From Sphingomonas hankyongi (GTDB lineage: Bacteria; Pseudomonadota; Alphaproteobacteria; Sphingomonadales; Sphingomonadaceae): a stretch of 64,000 nt of DNA. The DNA lies in assembly GCF_023516575.1 (NCBI RefSeq), contig NZ_JAMGBE010000002.1, forward strand, positions 248,001 through 312,000, in the 5' to 3' direction. The notes under the pieces were generated by a model that ran no database searches, was not told the origin of the DNA, and saw only the letters and a list, made by a program, of their open reading frames with translations. Of the stretch, positions 18,306 through 27,906 are shown piece by piece. A program made the position numbers and the translations under genes. How positions within the stretch are numbered: position 1 is the stretch's first letter; each line of letters opens with the position of its first letter.

Positions 18306-19820
18306 TCAGCCTCGCAATTCTGGCATGTACCCTTCGTCGGCGGCATCACTGAACTTCGTCGTCCGGCCATCAAAACGAACGCGAACGATTCCGGTCGAGC
18401 CGTGGCGCTGCTTGGCGACGATGACCTCGGCCTTGCCCGCAGCCGCGGAATATTTCGCGTTCCATTCCTCGTATTTGGCGAGCTTGTCGGTCTCGTTCGG
18501 CATCGGATAGTCGGGCTCGAACGCCTTCAGATAATAATCCTCGCGATAGATGAAGAGCACGATGTCGGCGTCCTGCTCGATCGAGCCGGATTCACGAAGA
18601 TCCGATAGCTGGGGCCTCTTGTCCTCGCGCTGCTCGACGGCACGGCTGAGCTGGGACAGCCCGATCACCGGAACGTCCAGCTCCTTCGCCAGCGTCTTCA
18701 GCCCGCGGCTGATCTCGGAGATTTCCTGGACGCGGTTCTCGTTGCCACCGCCGCGGCCCGTTCCGTGCAGCAACTGGAGGTAATCGACCACGATCAAGCC
18801 GATATTCTTCTGGCGCTTCAGGCGGCGGGCGCGAGTCCGGAGGGCCGCGATGGTCAGGCCCGGAGTATCGTCGATGTATAGCGGCAGGTTCTCTAGCTCA
18901 GCCGCGGCGCGCGCGAGTTCGCGGAACTCCTGCTGCGAAATCCGGCCCGTGCGAAGCGCTTCCGAGGTTATTCCGGACTGTTCCGAGAGAATACGGGTCG
19001 CCAGCTGGTCGGCGGACATTTCCAGGCTGAACAGTGCGGCCGGCGCGCCCGCCGCCTTGCTCGCTTCTATTCCGTCAGCCGTGTCCCGCAGAAAGCGCTG
19101 GGCAGCGGCGAACGCCATGTTCGTACCCAGCGCGCTCTTGCCCATGCCGGGCCGGCCAGCGACGATGATCAGGTCGGATTTATGCAAGCCGCCGATCTTG
19201 GAATTCAGCGCTTCCAGGCCGGTAGTGAATCCCGAGAGATGACCGCCGCTATTGAGCGCCTTCTCGGCCATTTCCAGCGCTTCACGGGTGGCTTCCGCGA
19301 AGCTCTTGGCTTTCCCTTCCGCGCCGCCTTCCTCGGCAACCTTGTATAGCTCGGTCTCGGCGCGCTCGATCTGAGCGAGGGGGGCAACTTCCTCACTCGT
19401 ATCGAGCGCGCCTTCGACCAGGTCGCGACCGACACCGACGAGCGCTCTCAGCAGCGCGAGATCGTAGATCTGCACCGCAAAGTCGCGCGCACCGATAACC
19501 GCCGCGCCTGAGCCAGTGAGTTGTGCAAGATAGGCCGGGCCGCCGACCTGCTTCATCGCCTCGTCGCTGTCGAACAGTGGCTTCAGGGTCACCGGATTGG
19601 CGACCATGTTCTTGTCGGTGAGGCGCAGGATCGCTTCGTAGATGCGAGCGTGCAGCGGCTCGAAGAAATGCTGCGGCCTCAGTTTCAGCTGAACGTCTTC
19701 GATCAGGCGATTGTCGATCATGAGTGCGCCGAGCAGGGCCGCTTCGGCTTCGACGTTTTGGGGGAGCGCCTGGACCGCAGATTCCGAGGCAGACTCGGCT
19801 AGGTGAACGACTTGGGCCAT
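18306..19820 (-). CDS. dnaB: Replicative DNA helicase DnaB
   Basis: Hexameric replication-fork helicase, 504 residues, normal length. The N-terminal primase-interacting domain starts with ALPQNVEAEAALLGALM (about 18-34). The RecA-like domain has Walker A AGRPGMGKSA (about 221-230), LFSLEMSADQLATRIL, the Walker B-like IGLIVVDYLQLL and the DnaB loop DLRESGSIEQDADIV. It stands alone on the minus strand, diverging from dcd over a 208-base region with a possible TTGTGC-N17-GATAAG promoter (19899 to 19871) just below a DnaA-box-like sequence. Confidence 0.97.
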   Translation of the reverse strand: MAQVVHLAESASESAVQALPQNVEAEAALLGALMIDNRLIEDVQLKLRPQHFFEPLHARIYEAILRLTDKNMVANPVTLKPLFDSDEAMKQVGGPAYLAQLTGSGAAVIGARDFAVQIYDLALLRALVGVGRDLVEGALDTSEEVAPLAQIERAETELYKVAEEGGAEGKAKSFAEATREALEMAEKALNSGGHLSGFTTGLEALNSKIGGLHKSDLIIVAGRPGMGKSALGTNMAFAAAQRFLRDTADGIEASKAAGAPAALFSLEMSADQLATRILSEQSGITSEALRTGRISQQEFRELARAAAELENLPLYIDDTPGLTIAALRTRARRLKRQKNIGLIVVDYLQLLHGTGRGGGNENRVQEISEISRGLKTLAKELDVPVIGLSQLSRAVEQREDKRPQLSDLRESGSIEQDADIVLFIYREDYYLKAFEPDYPMPNETDKLAKYEEWNAKYSAAAGKAEVIVAKQRHGSTGIVRVRFDGRTTKFSDAADEGYMPELRG

Positions 19821-19870
19821 GGCGAATCCTCTACGCCAGGCACGTCCCCACGCGCCATCGGATGACTCGC

Positions 19871-19909
19871 CTTATCCGACGCGAACGAAAGAAGCACAAC
19901 TGTGGATAG
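19871..19909 (-). promoter_or_regulatory. Candidate dnaB promoter with adjacent DnaA-box-like site
   Basis: On the minus strand CTATCCACA (19901-19909) differs by one base from the DnaA box TTATCCACA. It stands one base before TTGTGC (19894-19899), which is followed after 17 bases by GATAAG (19871-19876). A second, weaker CCATCCACA is on the plus strand at 19967-19975. Visual reading only. Confidence 0.35.
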
Positions 19910-20028
19910 CATGTGCACGAATCGGTCAGAGCGTTCGGGCGCGATCAGGGTTTTGTCCCAGACCTCCCATCCACAGAAATAATCCGGCCCAAATTGCTGC
20001 GCTCGAAACGTCCCGTTAGGCACTCAGC

Positions 20029-20583
20029 ATGGCGATTTTGTCCGACCGCTGGATTCGCGAACAGGCCGAAGCGAACCGCATGATCGAGCCTTTCGTGGAG
20101 GCTCAGCGGCGCGAGGGCTGCATCAGCTACGGCCTGTCCTCCTACGGTTACGACGCCCGGGTCGCCGACGAATTCAAGATCTTCACCAACGTCGATTCGG
20201 CGACGGTCGACCCCAAGGACTTCGCGTCGAACAGCTTCGTCGATCGCAAGACCGACGTTTGCATCATCCCCCCGAACAGCTTCGCGCTTGCCCGCACGGT
20301 CGAATATTTCCGGGTTCCGCGCGACGTGCTGGTCATCTGCCTCGGGAAATCCACCTATGCCCGCTGCGGGATCATCGTGAACGTGACACCGCTCGAGCCC
20401 GGGTGGGAAGGCCATGTGACGCTCGAATTCTCGAATACGACGCCGCTGCCTGCGAAAGTCTATGCGAACGAAGGCGCGTGCCAGTTCCTGTTCCTGCAAG
20501 GCAACGAGCCCTGCGAGGTGAGCTACGCCGACCGCGCCGGCAAATATATGGGGCAGAAGGGCGTTACACTGCCAAAACTGTGA
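20029..20583 (+). CDS. dcd: dCTP deaminase
   Basis: Converts dCTP to dUTP for thymidylate synthesis; homotrimeric cytoplasmic enzyme. The 184-residue length is normal. Recognisable stretches are [15 protein letters not shown] near the N-terminus, [10 protein letters not shown] around 110, and the catalytic-Glu motif [20 protein letters not shown] (about 123-142), ending near [14 protein letters not shown]. Its TGA overlaps the GTG of kynU as GTGA, so the two are translationally coupled. Confidence 0.96.
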   Translation: MAILSDRWIREQAEANRMIEPFVEAQRREGCISYGLSSYGYDARVADEFKIFTNVDSATVDPKDFASNSFVDRKTDVCIIPPNSFALARTVEYFRVPRDVLVICLGKSTYARCGIIVNVTPLEPGWEGHVTLEFSNTTPLPAKVYANEGACQFLFLQGNEPCEVSYADRAGKYMGQKGVTLPKL

Positions 20584-21803
20584 CACGCGAAGAAGCCGAA
20601 CAGCTAGACGCCGCAGACCCTCTCGCTTTTGCGCGCGAGCGCTTCATCCTCCCTGAAAATCTAATCTACCTGGACGGCAACTCGCTCGGCGCGCTTCCTC
20701 GCGCGGTGCCGGCAATGCTCGCGGACACGGCGGAGCGGCAGTGGGGCGACGACCTGATTGGCAGCTGGAACAAGCATGGCTGGATCGATTGGCCCACGCG
20801 CGTCGCGGCGAAGCTTTCACCCATCGTTGGCGCACAAACGCACGAGCTTCTGATCGCAGACTCCACCAGCGTCTGCCTGTTCAAGCTGCTTGGCGCCGCA
20901 GCCCACGCTCGCCCGCAGCGCAAAACCATATTGACGCAACAGCGCAACTTTCCGACCGATCTTTATGTCGCCCAGGGGCTGGCCGAGATGATGGGCCTGC
21001 AACTGAAGGCGGTGCCCGCCGATGAAGTGATCGGCGCGATCGACGCGGACACGGCCGCCGTCACCCTCGTCCACGTGGATTATCGCAGCGCCAGCATTCA
21101 CGACATGCGCGCGGTCAATGCGGCCGCCCATGCTGAGGGCGCCCTCACGGTCTGGGACCTTTCGCATAGTGCCGGCGCGATCGCGATCGATCTCGACGGG
21201 ACGGCCTGCGATCTCGCGGTCGGATGCGGCTACAAATATCTCAATGGTGGACCGGGAGCGCCGGCATTCCTGTTCGTTGCGGATCGATTGCAGAACGATC
21301 TTCAGTCACCGCTTCAAGGTTGGATGGGGCACGCCGATCCATTCGCGTTCGAGGATGATTACCGCCCCGCCAGGGCCATCAACCGGTTCCTCACCGGCAC
21401 GCCGTCCATCCTCGGGCTTGCTGCACTTGAAGCCGGGCTCGACACGTTTGCTGACGTCTCGATGCGCGACGTCGAGGCCAAGGCGCGAATCCTTTCGCAA
21501 ATCTTCATCGACGAAGTCGAAATGCGGTGCGGCGCCGAAGTTCGCTTGGAATCGCCGCGCGATCCGAGGGAGCGGGCAAGTCACGTCGTCTTCGCCCATG
21601 CCGACGCCTATGCGGTCATGCAGGCGCTGATCGACCGCAATGTCATCGGCGATTTTCGGGCCCCGACCTTGATGCGCTTCGGCTTCGCGCCGCTGTACAA
21701 CACGCATGCACAGGTAGTCGCCGCGGCGGAAATCCTCGCCGACATCCTTATCGCCCGATCGTGGGATCAGCCGCGCTTCAAGGATCGCGCAAAGGTCACC
21801 TAG
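20580..21803 (+). CDS. kynU: Kynureninase
   Basis: PLP enzyme that cleaves kynurenine to anthranilate and alanine in tryptophan degradation. 407 residues from the GTG at 20580, close to the family's usual 400-420. Motifs are [15 protein letters not shown] at the N-terminus, [20 protein letters not shown], the PLP-Asp region [14 protein letters not shown], and the PLP lysine K219 in [14 protein letters not shown], then [11 protein letters not shown]. No kynA or kynB gene is nearby. The start is set by the dcd overlap. It converges with doxX (8-base overlap). Confidence 0.93.
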   Translation: MTREEAEQLDAADPLAFARERFILPENLIYLDGNSLGALPRAVPAMLADTAERQWGDDLIGSWNKHGWIDWPTRVAAKLSPIVGAQTHELLIADSTSVCLFKLLGAAAHARPQRKTILTQQRNFPTDLYVAQGLAEMMGLQLKAVPADEVIGAIDADTAAVTLVHVDYRSASIHDMRAVNAAAHAEGALTVWDLSHSAGAIAIDLDGTACDLAVGCGYKYLNGGPGAPAFLFVADRLQNDLQSPLQGWMGHADPFAFEDDYRPARAINRFLTGTPSILGLAALEAGLDTFADVSMRDVEAKARILSQIFIDEVEMRCGAEVRLESPRDPRERASHVVFAHADAYAVMQALIDRNVIGDFRAPTLMRFGFAPLYNTHAQVVAAAEILADILIARSWDQPRFKDRAKVT

Positions 21804-22206
21804 GCATGCTGGCCCTGAACCGCGCGCCGTCGACGCTCCAGGCGCCAGGGCCGACTGCCGCGAGGTAGAGGAACACGAAGCAGAAGAGCACGGCCGCTTC
21901 GCCCATGTTCACGGCTGGATAGAGACTCTGCTGGCCGTGGATCATCCAGTAGCCGACGGCCATCTCGCCGGCGGCGACGAAGGCAGCGAGCCGCGTCCAA
22001 AGCCCCATAAGGACGAGCAATCCGGTGACGAACTCGATCACCCCAGCACTCCAGAGCAAGGTCCCTACCTGTTGAAGCCCCGGCTTGCCGCCCGGCGGGA
22101 AGCCGAAAAGCTTGATGAGCGCGTGCTGCAGGAACAGCAGCGCAGTTACGATCCTAAGCAGCGCAAGCAGCTGCGGTTGCCAACGCGAAAGCCACGTGAA
22201 CTCCAT
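21796..22206 (-). CDS. DoxX family membrane protein
   Basis: A 136-residue inner-membrane protein with four predicted helices (about 12-32, 47-70, 73-92, 98-118). It shows the DoxX pattern LLRIVTALLFLQHALIKLFGFP and a central IEFVTGLLVLMGLWTRLAA. DoxX proteins are linked to thiol/redox stress or quinone-related functions, but the biochemical role is unclear. Its ATG overlaps the flavin reductase stop as TAATG, indicating coupling with that redox gene. Confidence 0.9.
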   Translation of the reverse strand: MEFTWLSRWQPQLLALLRIVTALLFLQHALIKLFGFPPGGKPGLQQVGTLLWSAGVIEFVTGLLVLMGLWTRLAAFVAAGEMAVGYWMIHGQQSLYPAVNMGEAAVLFCFVFLYLAAVGPGAWSVDGARFRASMPR

Positions 22207-22817
22207 TACGCATGTTCCTTCTGCTTTGAGCGGTGCGCCGAGTCCTCCAGCAGAAGCTCCCGCGAACGAAGGATCATCTCGACCCAGTCGTGAAAAGCAT
22301 GTGCGAGGGTAGTCACAATGTCCTTGAGCGGGCCCTCCTTGAGGCGTCCGTCCGCATCGAAGCTGTCGTCGCTCACATGCCCGAGATAGGCTTCAGGCTG
22401 CGCCATCACCGGCATGTTGAGGAAGACGGCAGCCTGGCGGATCTGGTGATTGGCGCCGAAGCCGCCGATGCTGCCCGGCGAAGCGGTGACGATCGCTGCC
22501 GGTTTCTTGTCGAAGACGCTCTGGCCATAGGGGCGTGAGCCCACGTCGATGGCGTTCTTCAGGACGCCGGGGATCCCGCGATTATATTCGGGGGATACGA
22601 AAAGGACGCCGTCTGCTTCCCCAACCTCCTTGCGGAACCTCACATATTGTTCGGGCGGATTCGCATCCAAATCCTGATTGTAGAGAGGGAGGTCACCAAT
22701 CTCGACGATCGAGCAATCGAGATTGTCGCCACGGATGGCGCACATCGAACGCGCCACCTTTTTGTTGATGCTGCCTTGCCGAAGGCTGCCGACGATGATT
22801 GCGATCTTATAGGCCAT
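22206..22817 (-). CDS. NADPH-dependent FMN reductase family protein
   Basis: A 203-residue flavodoxin-fold reductase. The N-terminal FMN-phosphate loop is IVGSLRQGSINKKVAR (about 8-23); the second FMN-binding segment is FVSPEYNRGIPGVLKNAID (about 73-91) and GSIGGFGANHQIRQ follows. Members reduce quinones, azo compounds or metals with NAD(P)H. The ATG at 22817 is chosen because an AAAGGAG site stands about ten bases upstream; the open frame continues further but without family similarity. Operon with doxX (TAATG overlap) and possibly rnr, 58 bases upstream. Confidence 0.93.
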   Translation of the reverse strand: MAYKIAIIVGSLRQGSINKKVARSMCAIRGDNLDCSIVEIGDLPLYNQDLDANPPEQYVRFRKEVGEADGVLFVSPEYNRGIPGVLKNAIDVGSRPYGQSVFDKKPAAIVTASPGSIGGFGANHQIRQAAVFLNMPVMAQPEAYLGHVSDDSFDADGRLKEGPLKDIVTTLAHAFHDWVEMILRSRELLLEDSAHRSKQKEHA

Positions 22818-22875
22818 CGACTGGTGCTCCTTTGCGCCTTCAATAGTTGCGGGACATGAAGGTTGCGACGGCCGT

Positions 22876-25146
22876 TCAGCGACGCCCGCGCCCCTGGTGC
22901 CGAATATTGGGCGGACGCCCACGCCGGCCCCCGGTCCGCATGCGGTCGCGCCGGGTCGGCGCGGAAGCGCCGCCGTAGCTGCCTTCGGGCAGTTCGAAAC
23001 GGAGCGAGCCCGAAACCGGATTGGCCTCGGCGAGCCGAAGCGTGAGGCGCTGGCCGAGACGGTATGTTTCACCCGTCTCGTCGCCGACAAGCTGCTTCGC
23101 CGCTTCGTCGTAGCGGAAATATTCCGTTCCGAGATCCTTCGCGAGGACGAGCCCGTCGCCGCCCAGATCCTCTACCGTCGCGAAGAATCCGAACGGCTGC
23201 ACGCCGGTGATGCGGCATTCCACCAGCTGCCCGACCTGGTCGGAGAGATAGGCAGCGACATAACGGTCGATCGTTTCGCGCTCGGCCTCCATTGCCCGCC
23301 GCTCGAGCATCGAGATCTGCTCTCCGATCTGCTCGAAGCGCTCTTCATCGCCCGCCGGGAGGCCGCCGTCGCCGAGCTTGTACGCTTTCACGAGCGCCCG
23401 GTGGACGAGGAGGTCCGCGTAGCGGCGGATAGGCGATGTGAAATGGGCATAGGTAGCCAGCGCGAGCCCGAAGTGGCCGAGCCGCTCGGGCGCGTAGCGC
23501 GCCTGCATCTGCGTGCGGAGCAATTGCTCCATGATCTCCTCGCGGCCCTCGCTTTCGCCGACCCGCTCGATGATGCGGTTGAAAGTCCCCGGCTTGATCA
23601 CCTGGCCCAGCGAGAATTCGACGTCGAAGGTCGACAGATAGTCTTTGAGGCCGACGAGCTTCTCGCGGCTGGGGGGCTCGTGGACGCGATACATGACCGG
23701 CGTCTTCTTCGCCTCGAGCGCCCGCGCCGCCGCGACATTGGCTGCGATCATGAAATCCTCGACCAGTCGATGCGCCTCGAGCCGATCGCGCGGCGCGATC
23801 GAGGTGATGCGCCCCTTCTCGTCCAGCACTACGCGGCGCTCCGGCAGGTCGAGCTCGAGCGGATCGCGCTTCTGTCGCGCGGCAAACAGTGCACGCCAGC
23901 AGGCCCACAGCGGCTTCAATGCGCCTTCGACCAGCTCCTGGGGAACCCGTCCCTCGATCGGCGGCATCTCACAGGTTGGCGACGAGACCTCGATCCGTTC
24001 CTCCGCGGCGGCGTCCATCGCCGCCTGCGCATCCTCGTAAGCGATATTGGCGGCGATCCGGACCTTGGCGCGACTGAACCGCCAGCTCTGAAGCTCGCCT
24101 TCCTTCGAAATCTTGAGGTGGCAGGCCATGGCCGCGCGGTCTTCGCCTTGCTTCAGCGAGCAGATGTCGGCCGAAAGCTCCTCCGGAAGCATTGGTACGA
24201 CGCGATCCGGAAAATAGACGCTGTTGCCCCGCGCCCGTGCTTCCCGGTCGAGCTCAGAGCCGGGGCGAACGTAGAAGCTGACATCGGCGATCGCCACGAT
24301 CGCGTTCCAGCCGCCCTCGCCATCGGCCTCCGCCCAGATGGCGTCGTCATGATCCCGCGCATCTTCGGGATCGATGGCGACGATCGGCAGATGCGTCAGG
24401 TCCTCGCGCTCGCCCAGCGGCTGCTGCGACACGCGGTGCGCCTCGTCGATCGCCTCCTGCGCGAACTCGTGCCGAAGCCCGTGCTTGTGGATCGCGATCA
24501 GGCTGAAACTGCGCGGAGCGAAGGGATCGCCGAGCACCGCGTCGACGCGGGTGCTGACCCGCGGCGGCCGACCCGTCACCTCGCACAGGACAAGATCGCC
24601 CGGCTCCGCATCCTTGAGGTCGCTGATGAACAGCTCGCGGCGCTCGCGCTTGTCGACCGGAGACAGCCAGAAGCGCTCGCCTTCCTGGCGGACCACGCCC
24701 AGCGACAATTCCGCCGAACGCGCCAGCTTCTTCATCGGATGGGCGACGAACCCCTGCCCCTTCTCCTCTGTCCGCGCGAGCACCCGATCGCCGATGCCAA
24801 GCGCTGAGCGCCGCCCGCGTTCGACCAGGCGGATCTTCGGCGCGGGAGTCTCCGCATGCCATTGCTCGGGGACCGCCCAGACGTTGCCGCCGTCATCGGC
24901 CTCGGCCACGCGCAGCACGGTCACCTTCGGAACGCCGCCCGCCTTGTGGAATGCGCGGCCGCGCGAATGGTCGATCAGCCCCTCGTCGGCCATGTCGTTA
25001 AGCAGGCGCTTCAGGTCGATCTTGTCCTGGCCCGAAATGCCGAACGCGCGCGCAATCTCGCGCTTGCCGGCCGGCTGGTCGGACGTCGCGATGAAATCGA
25101 GGATCTGCTTGCGGCTGGGCAGGCCTGCGGAGCGCTTGCGGGGCAT
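22876..25146 (-). CDS. rnr: Ribonuclease R
   Basis: Processive 3'-5' exoribonuclease able to degrade structured RNA. 756 residues, slightly shorter than E. coli RNase R. An N-terminal helix-turn-helix (about 10-65), cold-shock domains, and the RNB catalytic domain with DARDHDDA at 262-269 (metal-binding Asp residues) and HFTSPIRRYADLLVHRAL are followed by an S1 domain (GQLVECRITGVQPFGFFATV). The tail is short and Arg/Gly-rich rather than the long lysine-rich tail of E. coli. Confidence 0.97.
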   Translation of the reverse strand: MPRKRSAGLPSRKQILDFIATSDQPAGKREIARAFGISGQDKIDLKRLLNDMADEGLIDHSRGRAFHKAGGVPKVTVLRVAEADDGGNVWAVPEQWHAETPAPKIRLVERGRRSALGIGDRVLARTEEKGQGFVAHPMKKLARSAELSLGVVRQEGERFWLSPVDKRERRELFISDLKDAEPGDLVLCEVTGRPPRVSTRVDAVLGDPFAPRSFSLIAIHKHGLRHEFAQEAIDEAHRVSQQPLGEREDLTHLPIVAIDPEDARDHDDAIWAEADGEGGWNAIVAIADVSFYVRPGSELDREARARGNSVYFPDRVVPMLPEELSADICSLKQGEDRAAMACHLKISKEGELQSWRFSRAKVRIAANIAYEDAQAAMDAAAEERIEVSSPTCEMPPIEGRVPQELVEGALKPLWACWRALFAARQKRDPLELDLPERRVVLDEKGRITSIAPRDRLEAHRLVEDFMIAANVAAARALEAKKTPVMYRVHEPPSREKLVGLKDYLSTFDVEFSLGQVIKPGTFNRIIERVGESEGREEIMEQLLRTQMQARYAPERLGHFGLALATYAHFTSPIRRYADLLVHRALVKAYKLGDGGLPAGDEERFEQIGEQISMLERRAMEAERETIDRYVAAYLSDQVGQLVECRITGVQPFGFFATVEDLGGDGLVLAKDLGTEYFRYDEAAKQLVGDETGETYRLGQRLTLRLAEANPVSGSLRFELPEGSYGGASAPTRRDRMRTGGRRGRPPNIRHQGRGRR

Positions 25147-25165
25147 GACCCGGCCCTAAACGCGC

Positions 25166-25429
25166 CTAGCGCAGCTGGCTATCCTTGCTGCCACGCCGAT
25201 TAATGGTCGAGTGCACCACCGCTTTGTCGCGCTCGGACTGGCAGGCGATGCAAGTGCGGACGCCGGGCAGCGCTTCGCGCCGCTTCTTCGGGATCGGTTC
25301 TCCGCAATCGTCGCATTCCTCCGCGCTCTCCCCTGAAGGCGTCAGTGCGCGAGCGCGAAGGATCGCATCCTTCACGGTGTCGTCGATCTGGTCCTGAACC
25401 GCGCCGTCGCGCGTCCATCCGCCGGCCAT
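25166..25429 (-). CDS. DksA/TraR-type zinc-finger protein
   Basis: An 87-residue protein with a C4 zinc finger: Cys39, Cys42, Cys60 and Cys63 (CDDCGEPIPKKRREALPG then CIAC). It lacks the long coiled coil of true DksA and resembles the short YbiI/TraR group. Such proteins may bind the RNA polymerase secondary channel, but that role is not established for this subgroup. It is 19 bases upstream of rnr on the same strand, so probably co-transcribed. Confidence 0.88.
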   Translation of the reverse strand: MAGGWTRDGAVQDQIDDTVKDAILRARALTPSGESAEECDDCGEPIPKKRREALPGVRTCIACQSERDKAVVHSTINRRGSKDSQLR

Positions 25430-25447
25430 GTCCGTCTCCTCGACCTC

Positions 25448-26287
25448 CTAACTGGTGGTTTGCGCGGCCGCCGACAATGCCGCCCTCTTTCGAAGGTGAT
25501 GCTCGCGCCAGACGATCACCAGTCCGCTGGCGATAATGATCGGGGCACCGATCCAGGTCCACGGGCTGGGCAATTCACCGAAGATCCACTCGCCGAGCAG
25601 GACCGCCCACAGCAGGCTGGTGTAGTCCATGGGCATGACGAGGGCGACGGGCGCGAGCCGGAGAGCGCCGGTCAGGGTCAGCTGCGCGAGGCCGCCCGCT
25701 AAAGCCATGCCCGCGAGGATCGCCCAGGTGGTGCGGTCATGCGCTCCGGCAAAACCCAGCATCAGCAGCCCCAAAGGTACGAGCGAGCTCGCCGCGAACC
25801 AGAACACGGTTGTGGTCGCTTTCTCGGTCGCGCCGAGTCGACGAATGACGATCGTAACCGAAGCCGTCAGGAGCGCGGCGGCGATCGCGACCGATGCGCC
25901 GAGCAGCGGCACTTCCCCGCTTCCCGGCTGGACGATTACCAAAACGCCGAGAAATCCGGCGGCGACCGCGCCCCAGCGCCAGCGGCCGGTCGGCTCCCCC
26001 AGCACCGATGCCGCGAGCACGGTCGAGAAGATCGGGACCGAAAAGCCAATGGAGGTCGCCTCCGCCAGCGGAAGCATGATCATCGCCAGGAAGTTGAGCC
26101 CCATTGCGAACACGCCGAGGCCCATGCGGCCGACATGCGCCCAGACGCGCTCGGTTCGAAGCGAGGAGAAACCGGATCCCCCCGCGACGACTGCGGTGGC
26201 GCACAAGGCCGAACCGCACTGCCGATAGAATAAACTCTCGACGACATTCACGCCGCGCGTCGCTGCGAGCTTCACCAGAGCGAACAT
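25448..26287 (-). CDS. EamA/DMT family transporter
   Basis: Inner-membrane transporter of the drug/metabolite family, two EamA repeats, about nine to ten helices in 279 residues. The best-conserved part is the repeat-end pattern ATSIGFSVPIFSTVLAASVLGEP and the second repeat MPMDYTSLLWAVLLGEWIFGELP. Substrate unknown. From the first ATG (26287) helix 1 is cut short. The frame stays open upstream and encodes IGLRLLTALLLAI directly before it, but no ATG, GTG or TTG is available there. The true start may be a rare codon such as ATT at 26324-26326, or CTG overlapping the peptidase stop. Confidence 0.9.
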   Translation of the reverse strand: MFALVKLAATRGVNVVESLFYRQCGSALCATAVVAGGSGFSSLRTERVWAHVGRMGLGVFAMGLNFLAMIMLPLAEATSIGFSVPIFSTVLAASVLGEPTGRWRWGAVAAGFLGVLVIVQPGSGEVPLLGASVAIAAALLTASVTIVIRRLGATEKATTTVFWFAASSLVPLGLLMLGFAGAHDRTTWAILAGMALAGGLAQLTLTGALRLAPVALVMPMDYTSLLWAVLLGEWIFGELPSPWTWIGAPIIIASGLVIVWREHHLRKRAALSAAAQTTS

Positions 26288-26376
26288 GATGGCGAGAAGC
26301 AGCGCCGTAAGCAGCCGGAGCCCAATTCCCGCAAGCGCATGCTCTTCGACCGGGCTGTCGGTGTCTCTCGCTCCCG

Positions 26377-27777
26377 TCAGGGCGTCTTCTCGGGCGTGAC
26401 GAACGGCTTGAATGCGCCGCCCGGCACAGCCGAAGCGACGGGGCTTTCCCAGCCGTCCTTGCTCACTGAGGAAACGCCGAACACCCAGTCGTCGACGCGA
26501 ATGTGAGGCAATACGATCTTACATCCGTAGATGTTATGTCGCGAGCTACTCGCTGGTTCGAAACCTGTAATCGGGCATTCTGAATCAATTCGGCGGGCAA
26601 CCTGCCAGTTGTTCGCGTCCGTCCGTCTCCAATGGATTAGGAAAGACGAAGCACCGGCTACACCGACCCAACTAACCGTCGTATCCGTGCTTACCGCCCC
26701 CTCGACCTGCGGCTCGGGCGGCGGCGGCGCGCTGGCGATGGATGCCAGCGCAGCGATGTTCAGCTTGGTCATCTTGGCGAGATAGGCGAAGTCGACATGG
26801 TCGATCGTGTCGCCGTATCTCTTGCCCTTCTCGGTCCTCAAATCCTGGTGCTGCCAGTCGTAATTCTCGATCGCGACGCTGATGCGCGCCGCGGGATATC
26901 CAAGCTCCAGGAACGGGATGTGGTCCCCGCCTCGGCTGAAACGATCCGTCCGCCATATCTGCCGAACGTCGAGCCCGATCTTCAGCCGGTCGGCCAGGCT
27001 GTCGAGATAGCGCGAGATGTTGCGCGACGGGCTGTCGTTCTCGCCCCCAAGACTGTGGACCGACTTGGACAAGTCGGCCTCACCCTGCGACCGCGGCCCC
27101 TCTGAAAGCACCCGCGCGTGGGTGGAATCGCACACACCATCCGAGCTGCAGCTGTTGCCGATGATGTCGTTGTTGAGGACCGTGACGACGTTCCAGCCCT
27201 GCGCCTTGGCGTAATTCGCAAGCACCTTGCCACCGTAAAGGCCCTGTTCCTCTCCGGACAAAGCGGCGTAGACGATGGTGCCAGGAAACTTGTGCTTGCT
27301 GAGCACCCGTGCGGCCTCGATCACCGCCGCGGTCCCGGACCCGTCGTCGTTCGCGCCCGGAGCATCCGATGTGAAATTCATCACGTCCGTCACGCGGCTG
27401 TCGATGTGACCCTGGATGATGACGACGTCGTTCGGCCGTTCGGTCCCGCGCTGGATGGCCACCATGTCGCACACAGCCGTCGGATTCGGGATGCGCGCGC
27501 CGGTAAAGGTCTCGCACGGGCGTACCGTCTCAAGCCCGAAGCTCTCGAATTGCCCCTTGGTCCAGCCGAGCGCCGCGCCGATCCCACGCTTTGGATCGGT
27601 CTGCGACGACAAGGTGTGCCGCGTCCCAAAGCTGACCAATGTCTCGATCGTGTGGCGCAACTGCGCCTGGCTGACCGGCGCGATGATCGCGCGCAGCTTC
27701 GCATCGTTGGAAGGTGCGGAAGCGGCACTGGCATTGATGGAGGCGAGCACGGCGGACGCAACAAGGAGCTTTTTCAT
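26377..27777 (-). CDS. Secreted M28 family metallopeptidase
   Basis: Zinc aminopeptidase-like enzyme of 466 residues with a signal peptide (MKKLLVASAVLASINASA). The M28 ligand set is visible: His in IQGHIDSRV, bridging Asp in APGANDDGSGTA, catalytic Glu pair in LSGEEQGLYGG, Asp in LNNDIIGNS, and the last His in GGDHIPFLELGYP. A C-terminal region after about residue 350 looks like a fibronectin/beta-sandwich domain (VSWVGVAGASSFLIHWR). It acts in the periplasm or outside the cell. The start is set by the signal peptide. Confidence 0.92.
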   Translation of the reverse strand: MKKLLVASAVLASINASAASAPSNDAKLRAIIAPVSQAQLRHTIETLVSFGTRHTLSSQTDPKRGIGAALGWTKGQFESFGLETVRPCETFTGARIPNPTAVCDMVAIQRGTERPNDVVIIQGHIDSRVTDVMNFTSDAPGANDDGSGTAAVIEAARVLSKHKFPGTIVYAALSGEEQGLYGGKVLANYAKAQGWNVVTVLNNDIIGNSCSSDGVCDSTHARVLSEGPRSQGEADLSKSVHSLGGENDSPSRNISRYLDSLADRLKIGLDVRQIWRTDRFSRGGDHIPFLELGYPAARISVAIENYDWQHQDLRTEKGKRYGDTIDHVDFAYLAKMTKLNIAALASIASAPPPPEPQVEGAVSTDTTVSWVGVAGASSFLIHWRRTDANNWQVARRIDSECPITGFEPASSSRHNIYGCKIVLPHIRVDDWVFGVSSVSKDGWESPVASAVPGGAFKPFVTPEKTP

Positions 27778-27906
27778 GCCGCGTCGATGAACCGCTTCGC
27801 CGGCGCTTGGCAAGCGTCGTCGCACCAACTCGGGTCTTCGTCGATGAAGGCGCGCCCCGATTGGCAGCGGGTACGAAATGAGACTCGACACAAGAAAGAT
27901 CCGGAC

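Noticed and set aside
22897-24807. Open frame of 636 codons on the plus strand
   Set aside because: Antisense to rnr, whose minus-strand product has full RNase R motifs; the plus frame has no recognisable domain and is a by-product of high-GC codon usage.
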